The notes under the pieces are model-generated. The model made no database searches. It was not told where the DNA came from and saw nothing but the letters and a program-made list of their open reading frames with translations. Position numbers and translations under genes: made by a program. From Oscillatoria princeps RMCB-10 (lineage in GTDB: Bacteria; Cyanobacteriota; Cyanobacteriia; Cyanobacteriales; Oscillatoriaceae), in NCBI GenBank assembly GCA_019359235.1, contig JAHHHT010000001.1, forward strand, positions 186,001 through 250,000: a stretch of DNA of 64,000 bases, in the 5' to 3' direction. This document shows positions 16,721-26,154 of the stretch, one piece after another; the first letter of the stretch is position 1, and each line of letters opens with the position of its first letter.

Positions 16721-18535
16721 ATGCGTGATTTCCTGAAATACACATTTGCCAGTTTAGTGGGAAGCCTGCTAGGACTGGCGCTGATTGCCAGTCTGGGGAT
16801 TGGGGGGCTGGTATTGCTAGTGATGGCCGCCGCCTCCAAAGACAGCGGGCCAAAAGTCGAAAACAAATCCGTGCTGGTTTTCGACCTGTCGGCAAACATT
16901 ACCGACAGCAAGCCGGCTGCCACAACCAGTGAAGCGATTGAACAAGCGCTTTCCGATGAAGATAGCGAGAGCATCACCCTGCGGGCGGTTCTGGACTCTC
17001 TGGACAAAGCCAGCCGCGACAAGCGGATTGTAGGCATTTATCTCCAGGGCAGCAGTGCCGGCACCAGCGCCGGCATGGCCACCCTCAAAGAGGTGCGCGA
17101 AGCCTTGGAGCGGTTCCGCGCCACCGGCAAAAAGATTGTCGCCTACGACGAGGACTGGACAGAGGGCGAATATTACCTCGGTTCCGTGGCCAACACCGTC
17201 GTGGTGAACCCCCTCGGTGCGATGGAACTCAACGGTTTCAGCTCCCAAACCATGTTCCTCACCGGTGCCTTGCAGAAATACGGCATCGGCGTGCAGGTGG
17301 TGAGAGCCGGCAAATACAAAGCTGCAGTCGAGCCCTTCGAGCGCACCCAGCTGAGTCCGGAGAACAAAGAGCAGACTCAGAAAGTGCTCGACGACTTGTG
17401 GGGCGAGTTCCGCAACACCGTGGGCAAGCACCGGCAGCTGAACCCCAAACAGCTGCAAGCGATAGCTGACAGTGGGGGGCTGCTGATGGCGCAAGAAGCC
17501 CGCCAGCGCAAACTCGTCGATAAGGTAGCCTACTTCGACCAAGTGGTTGCCGACCTGAAAAAGCTGACAGGCAAAGACTCTGAAAGCCAGTCATTCCGGC
17601 AAATTAGCCTGAGCGGCTACGCGAAAGCAGTGCAAAACCAAAATCAAGCGGCGTCCCGGTCAAAAAACCAGATTGCCGTTGTCTACGCCGAGGGCGAAAT
17701 CGTCGATGGCGATGGCGGCGGCGGACAGGTGGGCGGCGAGCGCTTGGCCAAACAGCTGCGCAAGCTGCGACAGGATAATGATGTCAAAGCCGTAGTCCTG
17801 CGAGTCAACAGTCCCGGCGGAAGCGCCACAGCCTCTGAGGTGATTCAGCGAGAAGTCAAACTGACTCGCAAAGAAAAGCCGGTGGTTGTCTCTATGGGCA
17901 ACGTCGCCGCTTCCGGCGGCTACTGGATCTCCACCGATGCCGACCGGATTTTTGCCGAACCGACCACCATTACCGGTTCGATTGGCGTCTTCGGGCTGCT
18001 GCTGAACGTGCAAAAGATAGCCAATAACAACGGCATCACTTGGGATGTGGTGAAAACGGGGCCCTATGCCGACACTCAAACCGCTGTCCGCCCCAAAACC
18101 GAGCGCGAGCTCGCCATCTACCGCCAGCAGGTGCAGCAGGTTTACGACCAATTCTTAGATAGAGTGGCCGAGTCTCGGAAAATGCCCAAGCAAACCGTGG
18201 CGCAGATTGCCCAAGGGCGGGTGTGGTCTGGCGTGGAAGCGCAGAAGATTGGCCTGGTCGATCAGATCGGCGGCATCCGAGACGCCATCGCTGACGCTGC
18301 CAAGCGGGCCAAGCTGGGGGACGGCTGGCAAGTGGAAGAGTACCCGAAAACCCGCAGTCTGGAAGAGCGGATTGTGAAAAAACTGCTGGGCGCGAAGGCT
18401 GCCCCTTCCGGGGTGCGGCTCGACCCACTCACGGCTGAGTGGGAGCAACTCAAACAGCAGCTGGCCATTCTCAGCCCCCTGAACAACCGCTGGGGCATCT
18501 ACGCCCGCTTGCCCTACAATTTTCGGATTGACTGA
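16721..18535 (+). CDS. sppA: signal peptide peptidase SppA (protease IV, long form)
   Basis: A 604-residue membrane serine protease that degrades cleaved signal peptides. In cyanobacteria SppA-type enzymes have been linked to light acclimation. It has an N-terminal membrane segment (residues 7-33), then two tandem SppA domains. The Ser/Lys dyad is visible: Lys200 in AGKYKAAVEPF of the first domain and Ser398 in MGNVAASGGYW of the second, close to E. coli Lys209/Ser409. The substrate loop ITGSIGVFG follows. The ATG at 16721 has GAGG upstream and begins MRDFLKYTFASLVG, the cyanobacterial start. The stop codon abuts a TTAGGGGA-type repeat. Confidence 0.94.
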   Translation: MRDFLKYTFASLVGSLLGLALIASLGIGGLVLLVMAAASKDSGPKVENKSVLVFDLSANITDSKPAATTSEAIEQALSDEDSESITLRAVLDSLDKASRDKRIVGIYLQGSSAGTSAGMATLKEVREALERFRATGKKIVAYDEDWTEGEYYLGSVANTVVVNPLGAMELNGFSSQTMFLTGALQKYGIGVQVVRAGKYKAAVEPFERTQLSPENKEQTQKVLDDLWGEFRNTVGKHRQLNPKQLQAIADSGGLLMAQEARQRKLVDKVAYFDQVVADLKKLTGKDSESQSFRQISLSGYAKAVQNQNQAASRSKNQIAVVYAEGEIVDGDGGGGQVGGERLAKQLRKLRQDNDVKAVVLRVNSPGGSATASEVIQREVKLTRKEKPVVVSMGNVAASGGYWISTDADRIFAEPTTITGSIGVFGLLLNVQKIANNNGITWDVVKTGPYADTQTAVRPKTERELAIYRQQVQQVYDQFLDRVAESRKMPKQTVAQIAQGRVWSGVEAQKIGLVDQIGGIRDAIADAAKRAKLGDGWQVEEYPKTRSLEERIVKKLLGAKAAPSGVRLDPLTAEWEQLKQQLAILSPLNNRWGIYARLPYNFRID

Positions 18536-18576
18536 CCGGTGGGGATTTGGGCCGGGATTAGGGGATTAGGGGATTT
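18533..18576. repeat. GGATTAGG-type repeat, duplicated at 47642
   Basis: A stretch of about 43 bp starting TGACCGGTGGGGATTTGG and ending with GGATTAGG units recurs, identical as far as I can read, at 47642-47684. There the GGATTAGG units extend into a longer telomere-like tract. Here it starts inside the stop codon of sppA. Confidence 0.75.
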
Positions 18577-18594
18577 ATCGCCCGCTCTGTCCCC

Positions 18595-19293
18595 TTACTC
18601 CCCTTCTTTCTTGGCGCTCTTGGCGTCTACCCTACGGGAAGCCGCTGGCGCGTCTTGGCGGTTCACTTTATAAGCGCACCGGCGATCGCCTTGCATCAGA
18701 TGCTCCACCCGCTCGACGGTAATTCCTGTTCCCAGGACGGTTTTAAACACCTCCAGTTCGCACCGGCACAGCAACTGGCAGGTGCGAGCCGCTGCCTGAA
18801 TGGGACAGTGGTTTTCCACGAATAGCAGGCTGGAATCGGGCTGTGGGATGACTTCTGCCATGTAGCCTTCTTGGCTGCGAAACTGCGCCAGTGCGGCAAC
18901 AGTATCTTGCCAGTCGCCGCCACTGGGAATTTCGGCTAGCCCCGATTGGTAGTTTTGCACCTGCCGGCTGGCGCGCTCGCAGAGCAGTTTTTCCAGTCCT
19001 GCTGCGCCAAACACGGTTTCGACGCTGCGCAGCAAGTCCGCGATCAAGTCTGCGTGGCTGTCGGGAAAGAAATGTCGAGCACTCTCGGTTAGCTGCCACA
19101 GTTTAATCGGTCGCCCCAAGGGACGCCGCTGTTCTTTATAGGCTACCCACTGTTGGGCTTGCAGCGCCTGTAAGTGCTGCCGCACCGCCATCGGAGACAG
19201 CTGCAATTCTTTGGCTAGGGCGGCGGCACTCTGGGAGCCGTGTATTTTCAACAGGTGCAGAATTTGGTTTTTGGCTTTTTGTTTATCCCCCAT
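18595..19293 (-). CDS. SufR-like winged-helix regulator with putative Fe-S cysteines
   Basis: A 232-residue protein. The N-terminal winged helix is ILHLLKIHGSQSAAALAKEL and AVRQHLQALQ, with the wing LGRPIKLWQLT. The C-terminal sensor domain has FVENHCPI (Cys163), Cys172, Cys176, Cys178 and RCAYKV (Cys206). The layout HNC-like, C-rich, C-A-Y resembles SufR, the [4Fe-4S] repressor of the suf operon. The suf genes are not adjacent, and it may be a SufR paralogue of COG2345. The last about 20 residues (RQDAPAASRRVDAKSAKKEGE-like) are encoded by a dispersed CGCCAAGACGCG/CTACGGGAAGCCGCTGG-type repeat and look like an acquired tail. ATG 19293 fits. Confidence 0.8.
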   Translation of the reverse strand: MGDKQKAKNQILHLLKIHGSQSAAALAKELQLSPMAVRQHLQALQAQQWVAYKEQRRPLGRPIKLWQLTESARHFFPDSHADLIADLLRSVETVFGAAGLEKLLCERASRQVQNYQSGLAEIPSGGDWQDTVAALAQFRSQEGYMAEVIPQPDSSLLFVENHCPIQAAARTCQLLCRCELEVFKTVLGTGITVERVEHLMQGDRRCAYKVNRQDAPAASRRVDAKSAKKEGE

Positions 19294-20076
19294 AGTTAAA
19301 AAAAGTTTAAGAAACTTCTATTTAAGCTTAGCTTGCCCTAAGAGACTGTTTATAAAGAAAAGTGAAGTCGCCAGAAACCGGGTTTCTTGGTGGGCCATTA
19401 CATATCACTTGACCCAGCAAAAGAAACCCGGTTTCTCACACCCGGGCGGCCTTAACAATTTTTTATAAAAAGTCTCTTAGGGCGACCGTTGGGTCAACGG
19501 AGAAGTGCCGGTGGGATACCGCCCCTCACTCTCATCTAATGTCCGGTTGATTGATTATAATTGGTGCGGAGGTCGGCCCGAAACGGCATGCGGACACGAG
19601 AGCGGCGCTCGCAGCAGCAATACCTCTCTGCTGGCAACAGGGCTGGGAACCGGCAGCTCTAGCACGCAATAAACGGAACATCAAGAAACCAGGTTTCTTA
19701 AAGAAACCTGGTTTTTCACCGGCTCTCACCGGCAGCGCCAAATTATGTCCGCCTGCTTGCTGCCGGCATGAATAGGTAGAAAGGAAAGCAAAAGTTTAAA
19801 GAAGGTTATCAGTAGAAATACGCGACCGGGCGCGGCGGGCGGTGAAATCTTAACCTTGACGTAAAGTAAGAAGTCAGCCTAATATGGTAGGAAGAAAAAC
19901 AAAACCAGCTTTCCTTGAATAAACTAACGAGCAATTTTTCTGGAATTCACATCTTGTAACTTTCTCAATAAGGAGGAAGCCGAGCCTCCAACCCCCGGTT
20001 CCCAGGCGGAGCCTGGGAACGAGAGAAATAAACCCGCCCTTCCAGGCAACTACCCCCCCTCAACGCTCGCAGTGCG
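19294..20076. other. intergenic region with dispersed repeats
   Basis: About 780 bp, probably containing the promoter of the downstream secreted-protein block. Repeats: AGAAACCGGGTTTCT pairs (19374-19440), AAGAAACCAGGTTTC/AAGAAACCTGGTTTT (19684-19715), and a CGTTCCCAGGCGGAGCCTGGGAACG-type hairpin (about 19998-20024). Relatives of the last lie at about 32899-32925 and 38793-38819. No gene is supported. Confidence 0.55.
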
Positions 20077-22566
20077 ATGTATATGCAACACGGTGCTGAC
20101 CGATTGTGCGCGGCTTGCAGTATGTTCCTATTGTGTTTGGCCACAACCGGCCCCCTGAGAGCGCAAATTGTCCCGGACGCCACCCTGCCGGTGAATTCTG
20201 TCGTGACGCCAAATGGCAGCACGAATGTTATAACCGGCGGCACAGCTGCCGGTGGCAACCTCTTCCACAGTTTCAAGGAATTTTCTGTCAAAACCGGCAC
20301 GACTGCCCACTTCACAAGCGCCCCCGAAATTACCAACATCCTGACGCGAGTCACGGGGTTGACAGTTTCCAATATAGATGGTATAATAAGCGCTCCCGGC
20401 ACGGCTAACCTGTTTCTGATCAACCCCAACGGGATTATTTTTGGCCCCAATGCCCGGTTAAATATTGGCGGCTCGTTTATTGGCAGTACCGCCAGCAGCA
20501 TCAAACTGTCGGATGGCAGCTTTTACAGCGCTGCGAACCCCCAAACCCCACCCCTGCTGACCGTGAGTGTGCCTGCCGGGCTGCAGTTTGGGCCAAATCC
20601 GGGAGCGATTCGCGTCCGGGGTGCCGGTCACGGCCTGAGTGTGGGAACGCCAATATACTCACCGCTGGTGCGGAGCAATCGGGAGGCGGGGTTGCGGGTG
20701 AGCCCCGGAAAGACCCTGGCCTTAGTTGGCGGCGATCTCAGCTTGGAGGGGGGCGTGCTGGCTGCACAGTCCGGGCGCATCGAGTTAGGCAGTGTGGCGG
20801 AAGGGTTTGTCAGTGCGGCTTCAGGGCAGGCTTTCGACTATTCTGGCGCGGGAAGCTTCCGGGATATTCGGCTGTCGGGACAGGCGCTAGCGGATGCCAG
20901 CGGCACCGGCGGCGGAGGGATCTCTGTGCGCGGGCGGAGACTCGACGTAAGCGATGGCTCAATAATTTTGATGCAAAACTTTGGGTCGCGGCGGTCTGGG
21001 AGCCTGAGCGTTCAGGCAGCAGAGTCTGTCCAACTGAGTGGAACCACCCCAGATGGCAGGATTCCTGGCGGCTTGTACAGTGAAACCTTAGGCGGGGGAA
21101 GTGGGGGGGAAATTGCGGTTTCCACAAGGCGGTTGGTGATTCAAAATGGGGCAGCAATAGCGAGTAAAACCTTCAGTGCCGGTGAGGGGGGAAACATAAC
21201 TGTAAACGCCGCCGATTCGGCGGAAGTGATAAACTTTTCACCCGTGAATCCTCTAAATGTCAGTTTCACAGGTGCCTTCGCGCTAGGCTCTGGAAAGGCG
21301 GGAGATATCGCCGTGTCAGCAAGGCGGCTGACTGTGAAAGATGGGGGAAGCGTGATATCTGTCACCTTTGGAAGAGGAGCGGGAGGAAATGTGAGTGTGA
21401 GTGCGGCGGAATCTGTAGAACTGGTTGGCGTGGTGCCAGATGTTTTTTCGCCAAGTCTTTTAAGTGCGGCAACGGTTGGGGCTGGGAATGCCGGCAGCTT
21501 GAGAGTCAGCACCGGCTCTTTGGTGCTCCGGGATGGGGGAAGGTTGGATGCTTCCACAGTGGGGGCGGGCAATGCCGGCAGCGTTACGGTGAACGCAACC
21601 GAGTCAGTCGAAATTCGCGGCACGGTGCCCGGATCTGTAAGTCCGAGTTTGGTGATTTCTTCTGCCAATTTGGTAGATGAAATCTTGCAGCAGACATACG
21701 GACTGCCGGGCTCGCCTTCTGGAACCTCTGGCGACGTGACAATTAACACTCCTCGCCTGACGGTGAGCGATGGGGCTCAAGTGACGGTGAGAAATGATGG
21801 CTCAGGCAATGCCGGCACGCTGACTGTAAATGCCGGCTCTATTTTTATCGACAGTAAAGGTGCTCTGACAGCATCAACCGAATCGGGAGAAGGGGGGAAT
21901 ATTAACCTGCAAGTGCGAGACGCCTTGCTGCTGAGAAATGGCAGCCAAATCTCTGCCACTGCTGGTGGCGGCACCGGCTCTGGGGGCAACCTGACGATTG
22001 ACGCCCCTGTAATAGCTGCTTTGGAAAATAGCGATATCAGCGCTAATGCCTTTGAAGGTGCCGGGGGCAATATCCAAATCAGCACTTCTGGCATCTTTGG
22101 CACCCAGTATCGGGTTGTAACCACCGCAGAAAGTGACATTACTGCCAGTTCGCAGTTTGGGATTTCTGGCACGGTGACAATCTCCAACCCGGAGGTAGAT
22201 CCGAGTTCGGGGTTAGTGGAATTGCCGGCAAACTTAAGCGATACCGCAGGGCAAATTGTCACCGGCTGTGCGGCGGATAGGGGGAACACATTTGCGGTTA
22301 GCGGTCGCGGCGGTTTGCCGGAAGATCCCAGCCAAACACTCAGAGGGGCGACGCTTTGGTCGGATTTGCGCCCTGTGCGGAAAAGCTCTGCTGCTCTTGT
22401 AGAACGCCGAATCTCGTCTTATTATGGGGATAATTCCCAATCGCCAATTGTAGAGGCTACTGGCTGGGCGATTGACGATAAAGGTAGGGTGCAGCTGGTG
22501 GCGAACTCTCCTGATGTTGCTCCGCAAGAAGGGTGGCAAAAATATGGGAGATGCGGTGGTTTTTAA
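20077..22566 (+). CDS. filamentous haemagglutinin-type two-partner secretion protein
   Basis: An 829-residue exported protein with an N-terminal signal peptide (AACSMFLLCLATTGPLRA). It is followed by the haemagglutination-activity/TPS domain: DATLPVNSVVTPNG, GTAAGGNLFHSFKEFSV, ITNILTRVTG, then FLINPNGIIFGPNARLNIGGSF, the NPNG motif of TpsA proteins. The remaining about 550 residues are repeats rich in Gly/Ser/Asn of the beta-helix kind (GGGSGGEIAVSTRRLVIQNGA-like, each about 50 residues). The C-terminus has the cyanobacterial DPSQTLRGATLWSDLRP block. Surface adhesion or cell-cell contact is the family role. No TpsB (FhaC/ShlB) transporter gene lies in this block. ATG 20077 gives a good signal peptide. 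Confidence 0.87.
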   Translation: MYMQHGADRLCAACSMFLLCLATTGPLRAQIVPDATLPVNSVVTPNGSTNVITGGTAAGGNLFHSFKEFSVKTGTTAHFTSAPEITNILTRVTGLTVSNIDGIISAPGTANLFLINPNGIIFGPNARLNIGGSFIGSTASSIKLSDGSFYSAANPQTPPLLTVSVPAGLQFGPNPGAIRVRGAGHGLSVGTPIYSPLVRSNREAGLRVSPGKTLALVGGDLSLEGGVLAAQSGRIELGSVAEGFVSAASGQAFDYSGAGSFRDIRLSGQALADASGTGGGGISVRGRRLDVSDGSIILMQNFGSRRSGSLSVQAAESVQLSGTTPDGRIPGGLYSETLGGGSGGEIAVSTRRLVIQNGAAIASKTFSAGEGGNITVNAADSAEVINFSPVNPLNVSFTGAFALGSGKAGDIAVSARRLTVKDGGSVISVTFGRGAGGNVSVSAAESVELVGVVPDVFSPSLLSAATVGAGNAGSLRVSTGSLVLRDGGRLDASTVGAGNAGSVTVNATESVEIRGTVPGSVSPSLVISSANLVDEILQQTYGLPGSPSGTSGDVTINTPRLTVSDGAQVTVRNDGSGNAGTLTVNAGSIFIDSKGALTASTESGEGGNINLQVRDALLLRNGSQISATAGGGTGSGGNLTIDAPVIAALENSDISANAFEGAGGNIQISTSGIFGTQYRVVTTAESDITASSQFGISGTVTISNPEVDPSSGLVELPANLSDTAGQIVTGCAADRGNTFAVSGRGGLPEDPSQTLRGATLWSDLRPVRKSSAALVERRISSYYGDNSQSPIVEATGWAIDDKGRVQLVANSPDVAPQEGWQKYGRCGGF

Positions 22567-22638
22567 ACCGCCAAGACGCGCCTGTGCGCCAAGGGAAGAG
22601 AAGAGAGAGGGTTATCACAAATTATTTAGAAGTGCTGT

Positions 22639-25251
22639 ATGGTAAAAATGCGACGATTGAGGAAATCTGTCTGGGGGAGGGTTTGGTTGGGAGGGCTGGC
22701 TCTGTTTCTGGTGACAGCTGTGATTCCATCCGCCGCGCAGCACCCTCCTCAGCCGGTGGCGCAGCGCACAGAAGACAGTGTTGATAGCTTGCTTGATATT
22801 GGGCGAAATCTTTACGAGGCGGGAAGATTTTCTGAGGCGGCTGAGGTTTGGAAACAAGCGGCTGCAAATTTTGAGAGAATGGGGGATGAGACGGGTTACG
22901 CTTGGAGTTTGAGCTATTTGTCGCTGGCTTATCAAAATTTGGGGAAATGGGAAGAGGCGCGGGGTGCGATCGACAAAGCTTTGAATATTTTACAGGGCAC
23001 CGGCGAGAAGGGGGATGGGGCGATTCTGGCGCAAGCGCTGAACGCTCAGGGAAATCTCCGATTTGCAGCTGGAGAAACTGAAGCGGCTCTCAATAGTTGG
23101 GTGCGGGCGGAAAAAGTCTATGCTGCTGCAAAAGATGAAGTTGGAGTGCTGGGGAGCCAGATCAATCAAGCGCAAGCTTTGCAAACTTTGGGGCTGTACC
23201 GGCGCTCGCAGGCGATTTTAGCTGCTGCGAATGCGCGAGTTGCCGGTGAGCCCGATTCCCTGCTGAAAGCTTACGCATTGCGGAGTCTGGGAGTTGCTTT
23301 GCAAGTGACGGGTTCTTTGCGGCAATCTCAGGAAGTTTTAGCGCAAAGTTTGGAGATAGCGAAACGTGCGGGTTCTCCTGCTGACACGAGCGATATTCTT
23401 TTCAGTTTGGGGAATACGGCAAGAGATTTGCAACAGAATGAAGCGGCGCTGGATTATTACCAAAAGGCGGCTGAAACTGCAACGAGCCGGCGCGTTCGAC
23501 TGGAAGCGCAGCTCAATCAAATCAGCCTTTATGTTAAAATAGGGCAGCATTCGCGAGCGCTGGCTTTGCTGCCGCAAATTGAAGCGAAAATCGCGGCTTT
23601 ACCTGCTAGCAGGATGTCTGTTTATGCGGCTGTTAATTTTGCCGATAGTCTGAAGAAGTTGGCGGGCTGTAGTGAGGAAAAAACTGGAGTTATTACTGCC
23701 AAATGTTCGGGCGTTGAAATAGCTTCTCTCTACGAAAAGGCGGCGCGAGTTTTGGCTGTAGCGCGAGGGCAGGCGCAAAAGCTGGAGGATTTGCGAGCGG
23801 AAGCAATAGTTCTAACTGAGTTAGGTTCGCTGTACGAAAAGACGCAGCAGGGAGCTAGCGCTTTAACTCTGACGCGGAAGGGGCTGGCGATCGCGCAAGG
23901 GATAAGTGCTTCGGATATCGCCTCTGGGGCTGCGTGGCAAATGGGCAGGCTTCTCAAACAGCAGGGAGATATGAATGGGGCAATCGCAGCTTATGGCTAT
24001 GCAGTCAGCGCTCTCCAGTCTTTGCGCAGTGATTTGGTGGCTGTAAATCCAAATGTGCAGTTTAATTTTCGGGAGAGTGTCGAGCCGGTGTATCGCGAGT
24101 TAGTCGGTTTGCTGCTGCAATCGGAAACTCCCAGTCAAAAAAATATCAAGGAAAGTATGGAGGTGATTGAATCGCTGCAAATTGCGGAATTGGACAATTT
24201 TTTTCGAGAAGCGTGTTTGGATACTGCCAAGCGCAAGCCGGTTGACCAAATTGACTCGGCAGCAGCGGTAATTTATCCGATTATTTTGCCGGATCGCTTA
24301 GAGGTGATTCTGTCGCTGCCGGGGCAACCGCTGCGCAATTACAAAGCTGCTGTGCCGCAAGTGATGCTAGAGGAAATACTCGGCGAAATGCGACAGTCTT
24401 TGAATCCAGCTTTTTCAAACGAGGAGCGTTTGAAGCTTTCCCGGCAGGTGTATGGCTGGCTGGTAGAGCCGGCGTCAGAGGAGTTGCGGGCGAGAAACAT
24501 CAAAACGCTGGTTTTTGTGCTAGACGGTTCCTTGCGAAATCTGCCAATGGCTGCTTTGCATGATGGCAAACAGTATCTAGTGGAAAAGTATAGCGTGGCT
24601 CTATCACAAGGGTGGCAGCTGTTGGAGCCGCGAGCTATCAAACCCGGGCGGCTAAAAGCGATAACGGCTGGACTGTCGCAAGCTGTCCAAGGTTTCAGAG
24701 CTTTGCCGGGGGTAGAGTCGGAAGTGGCTCAGATTTCGTCTGAAGTGTCAGCGAAAGTGCTTTTGAATCAGGAATTTACCGACACTAACCTGAAAAAGGA
24801 GATCGGCTCAACGTCTTTCCCGGTGCTTCACCTGGCAACCCACGGGCAGTTCAGCAGCAACGCTGAGGAAACCTTTATTCTGACGTGGAACGGGCGCATT
24901 AATGTGCGAGAATTGGATGAGCTGCTGCGTTCGCGAAACCAATCCTCAGCCAATCCGGTTGAATTGCTGGTGCTGAGTGCCTGCCAAACTGCCAAAGGGG
25001 ACAGTCGAGCGGCTCTGGGGCTGGCGGGAGTGGCGGTGCGCAGTGGGGCGCGAAGTACCCTGGCTACGCTGTGGGCGGTGCGCGACCGGTCTACTGCCGA
25101 CTTTATGGCTGAGTTTTACAAGCAGCTCAGCCAACCGGGCGTTAGCAGAGCGGAAGCCGTCCGTCAAGCTATGCTGGCGCTTTTGAAGCAGCCGCAGTAC
25201 GCGCACCCTTTTTACTGGGCACCGTTTCTGCTGGTGGGAAATTGGATGTAG
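22639..25251 (+). CDS. exported TPR-CHAT domain protein (caspase-like fold)
   Basis: An 870-residue protein. A signal peptide/anchor (VWLGGLALFLVTAVIPSAAQ) is followed by TPR-type helical repeats from about residue 45 to 480 (for example YEAGRFSEAAEVWKQAA, LGKWEEARGAIDKAL). The C-terminal CHAT domain (about residues 600-870) has the peptidase dyad His735 in HLATHGQF and Cys782 in LVLSACQTAKGD, then GLAGVAVRSGARSTLATLW. CHAT proteins are caspase/separase relatives; intracellular members act in regulated cell death and type III CRISPR defence. This one is predicted to be outside the cytoplasm. It lies 70 bp downstream of the haemagglutinin gene. The gap holds a CCGCCAAGACGCG repeat. Substrate unknown. 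Confidence 0.88.
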   Translation: MVKMRRLRKSVWGRVWLGGLALFLVTAVIPSAAQHPPQPVAQRTEDSVDSLLDIGRNLYEAGRFSEAAEVWKQAAANFERMGDETGYAWSLSYLSLAYQNLGKWEEARGAIDKALNILQGTGEKGDGAILAQALNAQGNLRFAAGETEAALNSWVRAEKVYAAAKDEVGVLGSQINQAQALQTLGLYRRSQAILAAANARVAGEPDSLLKAYALRSLGVALQVTGSLRQSQEVLAQSLEIAKRAGSPADTSDILFSLGNTARDLQQNEAALDYYQKAAETATSRRVRLEAQLNQISLYVKIGQHSRALALLPQIEAKIAALPASRMSVYAAVNFADSLKKLAGCSEEKTGVITAKCSGVEIASLYEKAARVLAVARGQAQKLEDLRAEAIVLTELGSLYEKTQQGASALTLTRKGLAIAQGISASDIASGAAWQMGRLLKQQGDMNGAIAAYGYAVSALQSLRSDLVAVNPNVQFNFRESVEPVYRELVGLLLQSETPSQKNIKESMEVIESLQIAELDNFFREACLDTAKRKPVDQIDSAAAVIYPIILPDRLEVILSLPGQPLRNYKAAVPQVMLEEILGEMRQSLNPAFSNEERLKLSRQVYGWLVEPASEELRARNIKTLVFVLDGSLRNLPMAALHDGKQYLVEKYSVALSQGWQLLEPRAIKPGRLKAITAGLSQAVQGFRALPGVESEVAQISSEVSAKVLLNQEFTDTNLKKEIGSTSFPVLHLATHGQFSSNAEETFILTWNGRINVRELDELLRSRNQSSANPVELLVLSACQTAKGDSRAALGLAGVAVRSGARSTLATLWAVRDRSTADFMAEFYKQLSQPGVSRAEAVRQAMLALLKQPQYAHPFYWAPFLLVGNWM

Positions 25252-25430
25252 TTGTGGGGTGCTTTTGGGTGCGTTCCCGTCTGGCAATGCGCCCTACTTC
25301 CAAGGAATGCTCAGAGGGAACGCACCCTACTTCCTGCTTTTGGGGAGCGTTCGCAGGGAACGCTACGAATGAGAATTTCTGAGTTATTGTGGGAATTATA
25401 TCTGTGGATAGATGCGCAAAAGGCTGCTTT

Positions 25431-26144
25431 ATGTATATCAACAAGTTGTCATTGCGAAGCGTTCTGTTTTGGCTGATTTTCTGCCTGGGGGTGACGCTGA
25501 TCTCTAATTGGCCCGTACAGGCGGTGACTTTTGAGCCGCCGGCTGGCGACGCGCCCAAGCAATCGAATGGGGGAGCGTCGCGGGATGGAGGACAGTGCTT
25601 CAGTCAGGCAAAGACAAATGCGGCGGTGACGCCGCTGACGCCGGACACTCATTATGGCCTGACTGTGGCGGAGCGCCCGACTTTTTTTGTGTACCTCCCT
25701 GAAACTGGCGCGAAGAAGATGTTTTTCTCGCTTCAAGATGAAGACGGGAAGCAGGCTTACCAGACCACTTTACCCCTGCCTGAGAAGCCTGGGGTGATCG
25801 GGCTTAAACTGCCGGATTCCGCACCGGCGCTGGAAGTGGGGAAGAATTACAAGTGGTCTTTGGTGATGGTTTGCGGTGGCGAGTTGGAGCCGGACAGTCC
25901 GGGGGTAGAGGGATGGGTTCGCCGAGTCGCGCCAACTCCCACCTTGAAGAGTGAGAAACCGCTGGAAGCCTCACTGGAGTCGGCATCCGAGCTGGCTAAA
26001 GCGGGCATTTGGTACGATGCGCTGTCGGTACTGGCCCAGTTAAGGCAGGCGCAACCGGAAAATCTGGCCCTGAGCGCTGACTGGAAAGAACTGCTGGAGT
26101 CAGTCAAACTGGACGGCATCGCTACAGAGCCAATAATCAAATAG
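25431..26144 (+). CDS. DUF928 family exported protein
   Basis: A 237-residue protein with a signal peptide ([22 protein letters not shown]). It carries the DUF928 pattern: [22 protein letters not shown] near residue 65, [11 protein letters not shown] near 120, and [15 protein letters not shown] near 135. Residues 180-230 form helices resembling a TPR-like end ([20 protein letters not shown]). The function of the family is unknown. It is typically found beside CHASE2, CHAT and haemagglutinin-type genes in cyanobacteria, as here. I chose the ATG at 25431 because it directly precedes the signal peptide; the frame is open to 25389. It ends 10 bp before the next gene, so the two are probably co-transcribed. 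Confidence 0.82.
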   Translation: MYINKLSLRSVLFWLIFCLGVTLISNWPVQAVTFEPPAGDAPKQSNGGASRDGGQCFSQAKTNAAVTPLTPDTHYGLTVAERPTFFVYLPETGAKKMFFSLQDEDGKQAYQTTLPLPEKPGVIGLKLPDSAPALEVGKNYKWSLVMVCGGELEPDSPGVEGWVRRVAPTPTLKSEKPLEASLESASELAKAGIWYDALSVLAQLRQAQPENLALSADWKELLESVKLDGIATEPIIK

Positions 26145-26154
26145 CAAGAGCGTC

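Noticed and set aside
23040-23090. Possible frameshift in the TPR region of the CHAT protein
   Set aside because: The frame is continuous from signal peptide to CHAT domain; the irregular repeats are normal for TPR proteins.
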